This document shows, piece by piece, positions 9,458 to 18,585 of a DNA stretch of 64,000 bases; positions within the stretch are counted from its first letter, which is position 1; each line of letters begins with the position of its first letter. The notes beneath the pieces are model-generated. The model was given only the letters and a program-made list of their open reading frames with translations, ran no database searches and was not told the origin of the DNA. A program made the translations under genes and the position numbers. The stretch spans positions 1,103,415-1,167,414 of the forward strand of contig NZ_VANS01000001.1 of the NCBI RefSeq assembly GCF_005887615.1. Reading direction: 5' to 3'. Origin of the DNA: Sulfitobacter sabulilitoris. GTDB taxonomy: Bacteria; Pseudomonadota; Alphaproteobacteria; Rhodobacterales; Rhodobacteraceae.

Positions 9458-11695
9458 TCAGCCCGCCGCCTTCAGTTCCAGCCGACGCGCATGCAGCACC
9501 GGTTCGGTATAGCCCGACGGCTGTTCGCGTCCCTTGAACACCAGATCGCAGGCCGCCTTGAACGCGATCCCGTCGTATCCCGGCGCCATCGCGCGATAGG
9601 CGGCATCGCCCGCATTCTGCCGGTCCACGACCTCCGCCATTTTTTTCATCGCGTCCATCACGCGGTCCTCGCTCACCACGCCGTGGTGCAGCCAGTTCGC
9701 CAGGGCCTGCGCCGAGATCCGGCAGGTCGCGCGGTCTTCCATCAGGCCGACGTCGTGGATATCGGGCACCTTGGAACAGCCCACACCCTGATCGACCCAG
9801 CGCACCACGTAGCCAAGGATGCCCTGCGCGTTGTTCTCGATCTCCTGCACGATCTGGTCGTCGCTCAGGTTCTGCCCCGCCATCACCGGAATGGTCAGCA
9901 GGTCGTCCAGCGTGCCGCGCGCGCCGCCGGCCTTGATGTCCGCCTGACGCGCAAGCACGTCGACCTGGTGATAGTGCATCGCATGCAATGTGGCCGCCGT
10001 GGGCGACGGCACCCATGCGCAGTTGGCGCCCGCCTTGGGGTGGCCGATCTTCTGCTCCAGCATGTCGGCCATCCGGTCGGGCATCGCCCACATCCCCTTG
10101 CCGATCTGCGCGCGGCCCTGCAACCCGCAGGCAAGGCCGATATCGACATTCCGGTCCTCGTAGGCGGCGATCCAGGGCGTCGATTTCATCTCGCCCTTGG
10201 GCACCATCGGCCCAGCCTCCATCGAGGTGTGGATCTCGTCGCCGGTACGGTCCAGAAAGCCGGTGTTGATAAAGGCCACCCGCGATTTCGCCGCGCGGAT
10301 ACATTCCTTGAGATTGACCGAAGTGCGCCGCTCCTCATCCATGATACCCAGCTTCACGCTGTTGACCGGCAGCCGCAGCACGGTCTCAACGCGGGTAAAG
10401 ATCTCGTCGGCAAAGGCCACTTCCTCGGGGCCGTGCATCTTGGGCTTGACCACATAGACCGATCCGGCAACGGAATTGCGCATCCCGCCTTCCTTGCGCA
10501 GGTCGTGCATCGCGATCAGCGTGGTGATCATCGCATCCATCAGGCCTTCGCCCACCTCCTGGCCGTCGCGGTCGCGCACGGCGGGATTGGTCATCAGGTG
10601 GCCGACGTTGCGGATCAGCATCAGCGCGCGGCCCTTGACGCTGACCTCGCCGCCCTGCGGCGCGGTATAGCGGCGATCGGGGTGCATGGTGCGCGTCATG
10701 CTCTGGCCGCCCTTCTCAAAAGTCTCGCTCAGGTCGCCGCGCATCAGGCCCAGCCAGTTCGAATAGGCCACCACCTTGTCCTCGGCATCCACCGCGGCGA
10801 CGCTGTCCTCGCAATCCATGATCGTCGACAGCGCCGATTCCAGCCAGACATCGGCGACATGCGCCGGATCGTTCTGCCCGATGGGATGCGTGTCATCCAC
10901 ACGAATCTCGACATGCAGGCCATTGTTGCGCAACAGGATCTTGCTGGGCGCCTCGGGCGGTCCCTCGTAGCCCACGAACTGTTCCGGATCGGCGAGGGAA
11001 ATGCCGTGATGCACGTCCGGCGTGCTGCCCGAGGGGCGATCGCTTTGCGATTTGCGGGTCGCATCCGCGGCACGCCAGTCCTCGGAATTCAGGATGATCC
11101 CCTCAAGCCCCTGTTCGGTCACGCGGTAGCCCACAAGCTGGGCATGGCTGCCCGACACCAGCGGCGCCGCCTCGTCGAGGAACGCCTTGGCGCGGGCCAC
11201 GACCCGCGCGCCGCGGTCGCTGTCATAGCCCTTGCCCCCAGGCAGATCGCCCAGCGCGTCGGTGCCGTAGAACGCATCGTAAAGCGACCCCCAGCGCGCG
11301 TTGGCGGCATTCAGGGCAAAGCGCGCATTGGTGATCGGCACGACAAGTTGCGGACCCGGCACTTGCGCGATCTCAGGATCGACATGGGTTGTCGTGATCT
11401 CGAAATCGGGGCCTTCCTCGACCAGATAGCCGATTTCGCGCAGGAACGCCGTGTAGGCCTGCGCGTCATGCGGTTGGCCGCGGTGGTCGATATGCCACTG
11501 GTCGATCTTGGACTGGATGTCCTCCCGCTTGGCCAGAAGCGCGCGGTTGCGCGGGCCGAACCCATGCACCAGGTCCGAAAACCCCGACCAGAAGCGATCC
11601 GCCTCGACGCCGGTGCCCGGCAGGGCATGGTCCTCGATGAAGCTGGCAAGCTGCGGGTCCACCTCCAGGTCGCTTCGTTTCACAAAATCGGTCAT
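9458..11695 (-). CDS. glcB: Malate synthase G
   Basis: Malate synthase G condenses glyoxylate with acetyl-CoA to malate and is used in the glyoxylate shunt and glycolate utilisation. The 745-residue protein is close to the 720-730 residues usual for isoform G. Recognisable blocks include [20 protein letters not shown] near residue 120, [17 protein letters not shown] near 290, the catalytic-core pattern [19 protein letters not shown] near 475 and [20 protein letters not shown] near 560. I start at the ATG at 11695 ([14 protein letters not shown]), preceded by GGGAGACGG; the longer frame runs into unrelated sequence. glcG-like follows. The AT-rich bases at 11740-11800 probably carry the promoter. 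Confidence 0.95.
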   Translation of the reverse strand: MTDFVKRSDLEVDPQLASFIEDHALPGTGVEADRFWSGFSDLVHGFGPRNRALLAKREDIQSKIDQWHIDHRGQPHDAQAYTAFLREIGYLVEEGPDFEITTTHVDPEIAQVPGPQLVVPITNARFALNAANARWGSLYDAFYGTDALGDLPGGKGYDSDRGARVVARAKAFLDEAAPLVSGSHAQLVGYRVTEQGLEGIILNSEDWRAADATRKSQSDRPSGSTPDVHHGISLADPEQFVGYEGPPEAPSKILLRNNGLHVEIRVDDTHPIGQNDPAHVADVWLESALSTIMDCEDSVAAVDAEDKVVAYSNWLGLMRGDLSETFEKGGQSMTRTMHPDRRYTAPQGGEVSVKGRALMLIRNVGHLMTNPAVRDRDGQEVGEGLMDAMITTLIAMHDLRKEGGMRNSVAGSVYVVKPKMHGPEEVAFADEIFTRVETVLRLPVNSVKLGIMDEERRTSVNLKECIRAAKSRVAFINTGFLDRTGDEIHTSMEAGPMVPKGEMKSTPWIAAYEDRNVDIGLACGLQGRAQIGKGMWAMPDRMADMLEQKIGHPKAGANCAWVPSPTAATLHAMHYHQVDVLARQADIKAGGARGTLDDLLTIPVMAGQNLSDDQIVQEIENNAQGILGYVVRWVDQGVGCSKVPDIHDVGLMEDRATCRISAQALANWLHHGVVSEDRVMDAMKKMAEVVDRQNAGDAAYRAMAPGYDGIAFKAACDLVFKGREQPSGYTEPVLHARRLELKAAG

Positions 11696-11801
11696 GGCTG
11701 GCCGTCTCCCTCTGGTCCGGTCTGAATGTTGCGGGCAGATGTAGGACGTTTGTTTCCGATAGGCAACAAATTTTGGTAAGAAGATATTACCAATCCGTAC
11801 A

Positions 11802-11954
11802 TCAGGACGATTTAGGCCGCGCACGGCGGCACCGGTCAGAGCAATAGCGCACCTCGTCCCAGACCTTTTCCCACTTCTTGCGCCAGGTGAACGGGCGGCC
11901 GCAAGTGGCGCAGAGTTTGCTGGGCAAGTCGGATTTCCGGGTCATGCGCGGCAT
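11802..11954 (-). CDS. DUF2256 domain-containing small protein
   Basis: This is a 50-residue basic protein beginning [10 protein letters not shown]. It contains [16 protein letters not shown] and [15 protein letters not shown], the conserved core of DUF2256, with two CxxC-like pairs (C15/C18 and C38/C42) that probably bind zinc. Its ATG shares one base with the photolyase stop (TGATG), so translation is almost certainly coupled. A second ATG at 11945 is possible. DUF2256 genes are very often found beside cryptochrome or photolyase genes, so a role in that DNA repair or light-response system is likely, but no biochemical function is established to my knowledge. Confidence 0.85.
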   Translation of the reverse strand: MPRMTRKSDLPSKLCATCGRPFTWRKKWEKVWDEVRYCSDRCRRARPKSS

Positions 11955-13486
11955 CAGAAATCGAACCCCTGCTGGCGCGGATCCGCCGTGCCGGAGGACG
12001 GCGCGGCGCGTTTGCGCTGCTTCTGTGCGCGGTCGTCGACGAAATGGCCCGCGCTGTCCTTGCGGCTGGCGTGCGCGTGCACGATGCGTCCGGCTTCGCT
12101 GCGAAACCCCGGTGCCTTGCGCAGCGCCCAGACCCTGTCACGCGCCGCGCGGGCCGCGTCGGCGACATCCACGATCGGCTCCGGATAGGACCGGCCCAGC
12201 AGCCTGCCGGCGCCGTCCCACCGCCAAGGCCGGTGAAGATGTCGGTCCGGCACCTCGGCCAGTTCGGGCAGCCAGCGCCGGGTGAACGCGCCGTCGGGGT
12301 CCTGGTCCTGCCCCTGTTTGACTGGATTGTAGATGCGCGGTGTGTTGATGCCGGTGGTGCCCGCCTGCATCTGCATCTGCGGCCAGTGGATACCGGGGTC
12401 GTAATCGGTGAACAGCCGCGCCAGATGCGGCCCGGTGCTGCGCCAGTCCAGCCACAGGTGATAGGACGCGACCGACACCAGCATCGCGCGCATCCTGAAA
12501 TTCAGCCACCCGGTGCCGCGCAGCGACCGCATGCAGGCGTCCAGAAACGGCAGACCCGTCTCGCCCCTCTCCCATGCCGCCAGCCGCGCGGCATCGGGCA
12601 CGCGCGGGCGCATCTCTTCATAGGCAGAGTGCAGGCACTGCGTCTCGATCCGCGGCGCGTCCTCCAGCTTTTGCGTGAAATGATCCCGCCACGCTAGGCG
12701 CGCCTCGAAGCTCTTGATCGATCCGCTCCAGCCCGACCGCGTGCCTTTGACCTGTGCCGCGCGGGCGCGGGCCGCCTGCGCCGCCTCGCGCACGGACAGC
12801 GTGCCAAGGGCCAGATGCGGCGACAGGCGCGAACAGGCATCCCACCCGGTCAGCGGCGACGACATGGCGCGGCGGTAGTCGCGTCCCCGCACGGACAGGA
12901 AACTGCTCAGGCAGGCTTCGGCGGCGCGCCGCCCGCCGGACTGGCGCTGCGGACACGGGTCAGGGGCACAGAGATCGGGAATGTCGTCCGAGCGCAGCGG
13001 TGCCGCCGCCTCGATCCGGATCGGTTGGGTTTGGGGCTGCGCGACAAAGGCATTGCGCCGCGCCGCCCAACCGTCGCGCCCGTTCAGCCGGCGCACCACG
13101 CCGGACTGGGCGAATTCCTCCCATGCTACGCCATTCGCCCGCGCCCACAGGGCGACGCGGCGGTCACGCGCATAGGACCATCCGTTGCCGGTTTCCTCGT
13201 GGCTGACCATGCGCCGCGCGCCGGTTTCCTGTCGCAGGCGCTCCAGCACCTCGACCGCATCGCCGACGCGCAGGCAAAGCGTTGCGCCCAATTGGTGCAG
13301 GTGTTGGCGCAGATCGCCCAGGCTCTCGCGCAGAAACGCGAAATGACGGCCGGAGCTGTCGCTCTGCCGCCACGCGTCGGGCTCGATGATATAGACCGGA
13401 CAAACCGCCCCCTGCCGCGCCGCGGATGCAAGCGCAGGATGATCGCTTACCCGCAAATCCCGTTTGAACCAGACCAGTGTCGTCAT
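11954..13486 (-). CDS. Deoxyribodipyrimidine photolyase/cryptochrome family protein
   Basis: This 510-residue flavoprotein belongs to the photolyase/cryptochrome family, which uses blue light and FADH- to split UV-induced pyrimidine dimers or to signal. The N-terminal antenna domain starts [18 protein letters not shown]. The FAD domain shows [17 protein letters not shown] near residue 225, [17 protein letters not shown] near 268, [20 protein letters not shown] near 320 and the FAD-loop region [16 protein letters not shown] near 375. The C-terminus (about residues 450-510) is a basic tail. Whether it repairs DNA or acts as a cryptochrome cannot be told. Its stop overlaps the DUF2256 start. Confidence 0.9.
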   Translation of the reverse strand: MTTLVWFKRDLRVSDHPALASAARQGAVCPVYIIEPDAWRQSDSSGRHFAFLRESLGDLRQHLHQLGATLCLRVGDAVEVLERLRQETGARRMVSHEETGNGWSYARDRRVALWARANGVAWEEFAQSGVVRRLNGRDGWAARRNAFVAQPQTQPIRIEAAAPLRSDDIPDLCAPDPCPQRQSGGRRAAEACLSSFLSVRGRDYRRAMSSPLTGWDACSRLSPHLALGTLSVREAAQAARARAAQVKGTRSGWSGSIKSFEARLAWRDHFTQKLEDAPRIETQCLHSAYEEMRPRVPDAARLAAWERGETGLPFLDACMRSLRGTGWLNFRMRAMLVSVASYHLWLDWRSTGPHLARLFTDYDPGIHWPQMQMQAGTTGINTPRIYNPVKQGQDQDPDGAFTRRWLPELAEVPDRHLHRPWRWDGAGRLLGRSYPEPIVDVADAARAARDRVWALRKAPGFRSEAGRIVHAHASRKDSAGHFVDDRAQKQRKRAAPSSGTADPRQQGFDF

Positions 13487-13500
13487 GGATCACAAGGATA

Positions 13501-13521
13501 GGCCGCGCGGCGCGCGCGGCC
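13501..13521 (-). terminator. GC-only hairpin between the small membrane gene and the photolyase gene
   Basis: GGCCGCGCG and CGCGCGGCC arms (13501-13509 and 13513-13521) enclose a 3-base loop just after the 70-codon gene and just before the photolyase start. It has no T tract, so it may weaken read-through or shield the transcript end rather than terminate cleanly. Confidence 0.45.
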
Positions 13522-13528
13522 AGCGCAA

Positions 13529-13735
13529 TCACTCCGTCGCGGTGGTCGCGGCGGGGGCGTCCGCGCCATTGGCGTTCGTCACCGCATCGGCGTCGTCTTC
13601 GTCGGCATTGCCCAGCACATAGGCGATCAGGGCGACAATCATAATGCCACCAAACACGACGGCGGCACCGACACCCAGAAGCGACGGCGCGTGGCGGGAT
13701 TTCTGTTTCTCGATATTGGTGTTCGGGGCTGACAT
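13529..13735 (-). CDS. Small single-pass membrane protein of unknown function
   Basis: The 68-residue protein has a polar, basic N-terminus (MSAPNTNIEKQKSRHAPS), one hydrophobic segment at about residues 19-41 (LLGVGAAVVFGGIMIVALIAYVL) and an acidic, alanine-rich C-terminus. The ATG at 13735 is chosen because AAGGAG sits 6 bases upstream; the ATG two codons earlier would be too close to it. I do not recognise the family. It may share a promoter with the photolyase, from which it is separated by a GC hairpin, or be transcribed alone. It is divergent from pepN. Confidence 0.65.
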   Translation of the reverse strand: MSAPNTNIEKQKSRHAPSLLGVGAAVVFGGIMIVALIAYVLGNADEDDADAVTNANGADAPAATTATE

Positions 13736-13886
13736 GAGCATCTCCTTGTCGTCGTCATTTTGTCGTCGTCATCGCGTGATCCGCCTGCCCTGCGGGCAAG
13801 CGTCGCGACCCGCTTGCGGGTTGGCTGTCGTGGGCTTAACGTCCGCGACGATCCATCGGTTCCATCAGACAGCGAGAAGTCATGCC

Positions 13887-16442
13887 ATGCGCGACGCGAC
13901 CCCCCAGACGATCCACCTGAGCGATTACACCCCGTTCGGGTTCGATGTGACCTCGGTCGATCTGACATTCGACCTTGCACCTCGCGCGACGCGGGTGCGC
14001 AGCAAGATCACGTTCGCCCCCCGCGCGGGCGCCGCCGACACGCGGTTCTTTCTGCACGGCGAAAACCTCAAGCTGATCGGCGCCAGCATCGACGGCACGC
14101 CCGTCACCCCGCAGGTCACGCCCGAGGGGCTGACCTGCGACGTGCCCGACCGGCCCTTTGTCTGGGAGGCCGAGGTCGAGATCGATCCGCAGGGCAATAC
14201 CGCGCTCGAGGGGCTTTACATGTCCAACGGCATGTATTGCACGCAATGCGAGGCCGAGGGCTTTCGCAAGATCACCTACTACCCCGACCGCCCCGACGTG
14301 ATGAGCGTGTTCACCGTGCGGATCAACGGCCCGCATCCCGTGCTGCTGAGCAACGGCAACCCCGTGACGCGCACCCAAGGCTCCGCTGAATGGCACGATC
14401 CCTGGCCGAAACCCGCGTATCTCTTTGCGCTGGTGGCGGGCGAACTGGTCAATCATCCCGGCCGGTTCACCACGAAATCGGGCCGCGACGTCGAGCTGAA
14501 CCTCTGGGTCCGGCCCGGCGACGAGGGCAAATGCGCCTTTGGCATGCAGGCGCTCAAGGACAGCATGACATGGGACGAGCAGGTCTATGGCCGGGAATAC
14601 GATCTCGATGTGTTCAACATTGTCGCGGTCGATGATTTCAACATGGGGGCGATGGAGAACAAAGGCCTCAACATCTTCAACTCCTCCGCCGTGCTGGCCA
14701 GCCCCGAAACCTCGACCGACACGAACTTCGAACGGATCGAGGCGATCATCGCGCATGAATATTTCCACAACTGGACCGGCAACCGCATCACCTGCCGCGA
14801 CTGGTTCCAGTTGTGCCTCAAGGAGGGGCTGACAGTCTACCGCGACAGCCAGTTCACCTCCGACATGCGCTCGGCGCCGGTCAAGCGGATCGGCGATGTC
14901 ATCGACCTGCGCGCGCGGCAATTCCCCGAGGATCAGGGCCCGCTGGCGCATCCCGTCCGGCCCGAAAGCTTTCAGGAGATCAACAACTTCTATACCGCCA
15001 CCGTGTACGAGAAAGGCGCGGAGGTCATCGGAATGCTGCGCACCCTGGTCGGGCCGGAGGCCTATTCGAAGGCGCTCGATCTCTATTTCGAGCGGCACGA
15101 CGGGCAGGCCTGCACGATCGAGGATTGGCTCAGGGTCTTCGAGGACACCACGGGCCGCGATCTGGCGCAGTTCAAGCGGTGGTACAGCCAGGCGGGCACA
15201 CCGCATGTGAAAGTGACCGAGCACTGGGACGACGCGGGCACCTATACACTGACCTTTGCGCAATCCACGCCACCCAGCGCCGCCAGCCCCGACCCGCAGC
15301 CGCTTGTCATTCCCATCGCCGTGGGCCTGCTGTCGCCCAACGGCGACGAAGTCCGCGCGACACAGGTGCTGGAGGTGACGCAGGCCAGGCAGACATTCAC
15401 CTTCGAAGGGCTGGCATCAAGGCCCGTGCCGTCGCTGCTGCGCGGATTTTCCGCGCCCATCGTGCTGGAGCGTGACGTACCGCCCGGCCAGACGGCGTTC
15501 CTGCTGGCGCATGACACCGACCCCGTCACCCGATGGGAGGCCGGGCGCACATTGGCGCGCGACAGCCTGCTGGCGATGATCCGCGATGGCGTCCGACCGG
15601 ATGCCGATTACCTTGACGGTCTGCGCAGGCTGGTCGCGGACGACACGCTGGACCCCGCGTACCGCGCCCTGATGCTGGGCCTGCCCAGCCAGTCCGACCT
15701 GGCCGCCCGCCTGTCGGAGGCCGGAACGACCCCCGACCCGGACGCGATCTATGCCGCGAGCGAGGCGATGCGCGACGCGCAGGCAGAGCACCTGTCGGAT
15801 CTGCTTGCGGGGCTTTACGCCGATCACCAGGTCGATGGCCCTTATGCGCCCGATGCCCATCAGGCGGGCAAGCGATCGCTGGCGGGCGCCGCCCTGTCGC
15901 TGCTGACCCGGACCGACGGCGGCACGCAGGCGATGGCGCAATTCGCGGCCGCCGACAACATGACGCAGCAACTTTCGGCCCTGGCCAACCTCATTCGTGC
16001 GGGGAAAGGCAAGACCGCGCTCGACGCGTTCGAAACGCAGTGGCACGCCGACAGGCTGGTGATGGACAAGTGGTTCGGCCTTCAGGTCATCGAGGCCAAG
16101 CCGGAAGACGCCGTCGCCACCGCCGCCCGCCTGACCGAACACCCCGATTTCAACTGGAAGAACCCCAATCGCTTCCGGTCGGTGCTGGGCGCGCTGACGC
16201 AGCACCACGCGGGGTTTCACGCGGCCGACGGATCGGGCTACAGCCTGCTGGCGGACTGGTTGATCAAGCTCGATCCGGTCAATCCGCAGACCACGGCGCG
16301 CATGTGTTCGGCGTTCCAGACCTGGCGGCGCTATGACGCGGACCGCCAAGACGGAATCCGCGCCGAGCTGGACCGAATTCTGGCCACGCCCGAGCTGTCG
16401 CGCGACACCACCGAAATGCTCAGCCGCATCCGGGGGGTCTGA
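13887..16442 (+). CDS. pepN: Aminopeptidase N
   Basis: PepN is an M1-family zinc metallopeptidase that removes N-terminal amino acids from peptides in the cytoplasm. The 851-residue length fits the proteobacterial family. The exopeptidase motif GAMENKG is near residue 255, the zinc site HEYFHNWTGNRI near residue 290 and the second glutamate in KEGLTVYRD near residue 312. The C-terminal half (about residues 430-850) is the alpha-helical domain typical of PepN. I start at the ATG at 13887 (MRDATPQTIHLSDYTPFGFD); the 81 upstream codons of the open frame overlap the divergent small gene and look non-coding. An SDR gene follows by 3 bases. Confidence 0.95.
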   Translation: MRDATPQTIHLSDYTPFGFDVTSVDLTFDLAPRATRVRSKITFAPRAGAADTRFFLHGENLKLIGASIDGTPVTPQVTPEGLTCDVPDRPFVWEAEVEIDPQGNTALEGLYMSNGMYCTQCEAEGFRKITYYPDRPDVMSVFTVRINGPHPVLLSNGNPVTRTQGSAEWHDPWPKPAYLFALVAGELVNHPGRFTTKSGRDVELNLWVRPGDEGKCAFGMQALKDSMTWDEQVYGREYDLDVFNIVAVDDFNMGAMENKGLNIFNSSAVLASPETSTDTNFERIEAIIAHEYFHNWTGNRITCRDWFQLCLKEGLTVYRDSQFTSDMRSAPVKRIGDVIDLRARQFPEDQGPLAHPVRPESFQEINNFYTATVYEKGAEVIGMLRTLVGPEAYSKALDLYFERHDGQACTIEDWLRVFEDTTGRDLAQFKRWYSQAGTPHVKVTEHWDDAGTYTLTFAQSTPPSAASPDPQPLVIPIAVGLLSPNGDEVRATQVLEVTQARQTFTFEGLASRPVPSLLRGFSAPIVLERDVPPGQTAFLLAHDTDPVTRWEAGRTLARDSLLAMIRDGVRPDADYLDGLRRLVADDTLDPAYRALMLGLPSQSDLAARLSEAGTTPDPDAIYAASEAMRDAQAEHLSDLLAGLYADHQVDGPYAPDAHQAGKRSLAGAALSLLTRTDGGTQAMAQFAAADNMTQQLSALANLIRAGKGKTALDAFETQWHADRLVMDKWFGLQVIEAKPEDAVATAARLTEHPDFNWKNPNRFRSVLGALTQHHAGFHAADGSGYSLLADWLIKLDPVNPQTTARMCSAFQTWRRYDADRQDGIRAELDRILATPELSRDTTEMLSRIRGV

Positions 16443-16445
16443 CCG

Positions 16446-17186
16446 GTGCGCCCCGTTGTGTTGATCACCGGCGCATCGGCGGGCATCGGCGCGGCCTGTG
16501 CGCGGCTGGCGGCGGCGCGCGGCCATGACATCGCGTTGAACTACCGGCAGGACGCTCAGGGCGCGCAAGACGTGGCACAGGCGGCGCACTCCTGTGGCGC
16601 GCGCGTGCTGCTCTGCCCCGCCGATGTGGCCGATCCGCAGGCGATCGCGGCGATGTTTTCCCAGATCGACGCGGAGTTCGGCCGCATCGATGCGCTGATC
16701 AACAACGCGGGCATCGTGGACCAGCCGACCACGGTGGCCGAGATGACCCACGCCCGCCTGCGCCGGATGTTCGACGTCAACGTGATCGGCGCGATGCTGG
16801 TGGCCAAGGAGACCGTAGCCCGCATGCTGGCGCAGGGCGACGGCGGCGCCATCGTCAACATCTCTTCGGTCGCGGCGCGGCTGGGGTCGGCCAACGAATA
16901 CGTCGATTACGCCGCCAGCAAGGCCGCCATCGACACCTTTACCAAGGGCCTGTCGGACGAGGTGGCGGCCAGCGGCATCCGCGTCACGTCGCTGCGCCCC
17001 GGCCTGATCGACACCGGCATCCACGCCAAGGGCGGCACCCCCGGTCGCGCGCAGCGGCTTGCGCCCAACATTCCCATGAAACGCCCAGGCACGGCGGACG
17101 AAATCGCGCAGGCAGCGCTTTGGCTGCTGTCGCAGGACGCAAGCTATGTCACCGGCGGGGTGCTGGATGTCTCGGGCGGGCGCTGA
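16446..17186 (+). CDS. SDR family oxidoreductase
   Basis: This is a second classical short-chain dehydrogenase, 246 residues, starting at a GTG only 3 bases after the pepN stop, so the two are probably cotranscribed. The cofactor motif TGASAGIG is at residues 8-15, NNAG is near residue 82, the catalytic serine is in NISSVAARLG near 138, and the active-site tyrosine and lysine are in YAASK near 154. The C-terminal VTGGVLDVSGGR is typical of 3-oxoacyl-ACP reductase or glucose dehydrogenase-like SDRs. Its substrate is unknown and the pairing with a peptidase gives no clue. Confidence 0.85.
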   Translation: MRPVVLITGASAGIGAACARLAAARGHDIALNYRQDAQGAQDVAQAAHSCGARVLLCPADVADPQAIAAMFSQIDAEFGRIDALINNAGIVDQPTTVAEMTHARLRRMFDVNVIGAMLVAKETVARMLAQGDGGAIVNISSVAARLGSANEYVDYAASKAAIDTFTKGLSDEVAASGIRVTSLRPGLIDTGIHAKGGTPGRAQRLAPNIPMKRPGTADEIAQAALWLLSQDASYVTGGVLDVSGGR

Positions 17187-17616
17187 GCCGTTTCGGTATC
17201 GCAGCCGGGGCCGCAACCGAACCACGGCCATTGCGGTCGCGGCCTACTACGGTGTCCTCGTGCTGGCCATCGTGGCGGTCGAGGCCTCCGTGATCCTGAT
17301 GGCGGTGCTGGCGCTTTTCGCCCTGCCCGCAACGATCGATCTGTGGCGCGATCCGCGCGCGGGGCTCGATCTCGACGACGAGGGCCTGCGCTGGTTCAGC
17401 GGCACGCGCCACGCCGAGGTGGCCTGGGGCGAGGTCGGTCACGTCCGCCTCGATACCCGGCTGGATTTCTCTGTCCGCGCCAGCGTCGTGCTGGCCGATG
17501 GCGGGCGCAAGATCCGCCTGCCTTACGAATCGACACCGCCGCACAAGGCCCTTGAGGCCGCGTTGCTGGCGCGCGGCATCGCGGTGCAGCGGCACCACTT
17601 TTCACTGATCGGATGA
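17167..17616 (+). CDS. Membrane-anchored protein with a PH-like domain, unknown function
   Basis: The 149-residue protein has two adjacent hydrophobic stretches at about residues 19-55 (AIAVAAYYGVLVLAIVAVEA and ILMAVLALFALPATIDL). A soluble domain follows, of alternating strands (GLDLDDEGLRWFSGTRHAEV, then VLADGGRKIRLP), resembling the bacterial PH-like domains found in small membrane proteins. I start at the ATG at 17167, giving a 20-base overlap with the SDR gene; an earlier in-frame start at 17146 is possible. It is the third gene of a pepN-SDR-this unit. No function is assigned. Confidence 0.6.
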   Translation: MSRAGAEPFRYRSRGRNRTTAIAVAAYYGVLVLAIVAVEASVILMAVLALFALPATIDLWRDPRAGLDLDDEGLRWFSGTRHAEVAWGEVGHVRLDTRLDFSVRASVVLADGGRKIRLPYESTPPHKALEAALLARGIAVQRHHFSLIG

Positions 17617-18318
17617 CGCCGTGCGTTCCGCCGTGACGGGCCGCAACCGCGGCCGGGTCGCGTCCAGCGGCGCGCAGTAGGGTTGCCGTCGCAACCATCC
17701 CGCCATGTCGCCGCGCTTGGCCGCGCTGCGCATCGGGCCCCAGTCTGCGGAAACGCCGCGCCACCGGCTGTCGCGGGCATGCACCACACCGTCGCGCGGC
17801 ACCGTGGTGGCCATGATCCGCACCGCGCAACTCAGGTTCGCGGCCCCGTTTTTCAACGACTCGCCATCGCCCACGTTGCATTTGTATCCGCGCGCCGTGG
17901 CCGGCAGAATCTGAAGCAGCCCGTACCAGCGCCCTCCACCGCCCACCGCCCACGGTTTGTAGGTGCTTTCGTGCTTGGCCAGCGCCGACATGAAGCCGAC
18001 CCAGAACGCCCGGCGCCCCGCCTCGTCCGCGTCGGGATAGCGCGGACACCACGTGGCGATATCGGCGGGCACCATATCCGTGAGCGGCTTGCCATGCGCC
18101 TTGAGCGCCGACAGGGCCGCACGGTTCCATAGAACGTGCCCGCGCATGTGACGCCAGCGCGTGCGCGGCACGTTTCCGTCGCGCGCCGGCGGGCGCAGGG
18201 TAACCCCCTGCACCGACGACAGCATGGCGGGCGGCTGGGCCTGGGCCAGGGCGGGCCGCTCTGCCAGCGCGGGCGGCGCGCCAAGCATCAGCATCAAGAG
18301 GGCGATGGTCCGTAACAT
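17602..18318 (-). CDS. Lytic transglycosylase (SLT-like) exported protein
   Basis: This is a 238-residue exported protein with a clear signal peptide, MLRTIALLMLMLGAPPALA, cleaved after about residue 19. The core ALAKHESTYKPWAVG near residue 125 supplies the catalytic glutamate, and WYGLLQILPATARGYKC follows, the pattern of goose-lysozyme-like soluble lytic transglycosylases that cut the peptidoglycan glycan strand. I start at the ATG at 18318; the 44 codons upstream lack signal-peptide character. The last 15 bases overlap the end of the convergent membrane protein gene. It probably acts in the periplasm on cell-wall turnover. Confidence 0.8.
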   Translation of the reverse strand: MLRTIALLMLMLGAPPALAERPALAQAQPPAMLSSVQGVTLRPPARDGNVPRTRWRHMRGHVLWNRAALSALKAHGKPLTDMVPADIATWCPRYPDADEAGRRAFWVGFMSALAKHESTYKPWAVGGGGRWYGLLQILPATARGYKCNVGDGESLKNGAANLSCAVRIMATTVPRDGVVHARDSRWRGVSADWGPMRSAAKRGDMAGWLRRQPYCAPLDATRPRLRPVTAERTASSDQ

Positions 18319-18585
18319 GGCACACAGTATGTGGCGGGCGCCGCGCCCCTGACAAGCGCGCAAAACCGCCGATGGGCGGCATTGCGCGCATCCCGCGCAA
18401 CAATCCCGCCATCCCGCGCCGCACCGTCCCGCGGTGGGCAACAAAATCAAGGCAGACAGGTGTTTGCGGCCCTGTCAGCCCCTTTCGCGTCGGCGAAAAA
18501 GCCCGAGAACTCCCCGCCCGCGCCATCATTCGGCCCGAAAGCGCCGACAGGATGTGACAACAACAAAAACACTCGGGACCCCGTA

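Noticed and set aside
9491-11725. Plus-strand open frame of 744 codons
   Set aside because: It is the exact antisense of malate synthase G, is rich in His and Arg and has no recognisable domain. The malate synthase motifs leave no doubt which strand is real.
15417-17231. Minus-strand open frame of 604 codons over the 3' half of pepN and the SDR gene
   Set aside because: It spans two well-supported plus-strand genes and has no family resemblance.
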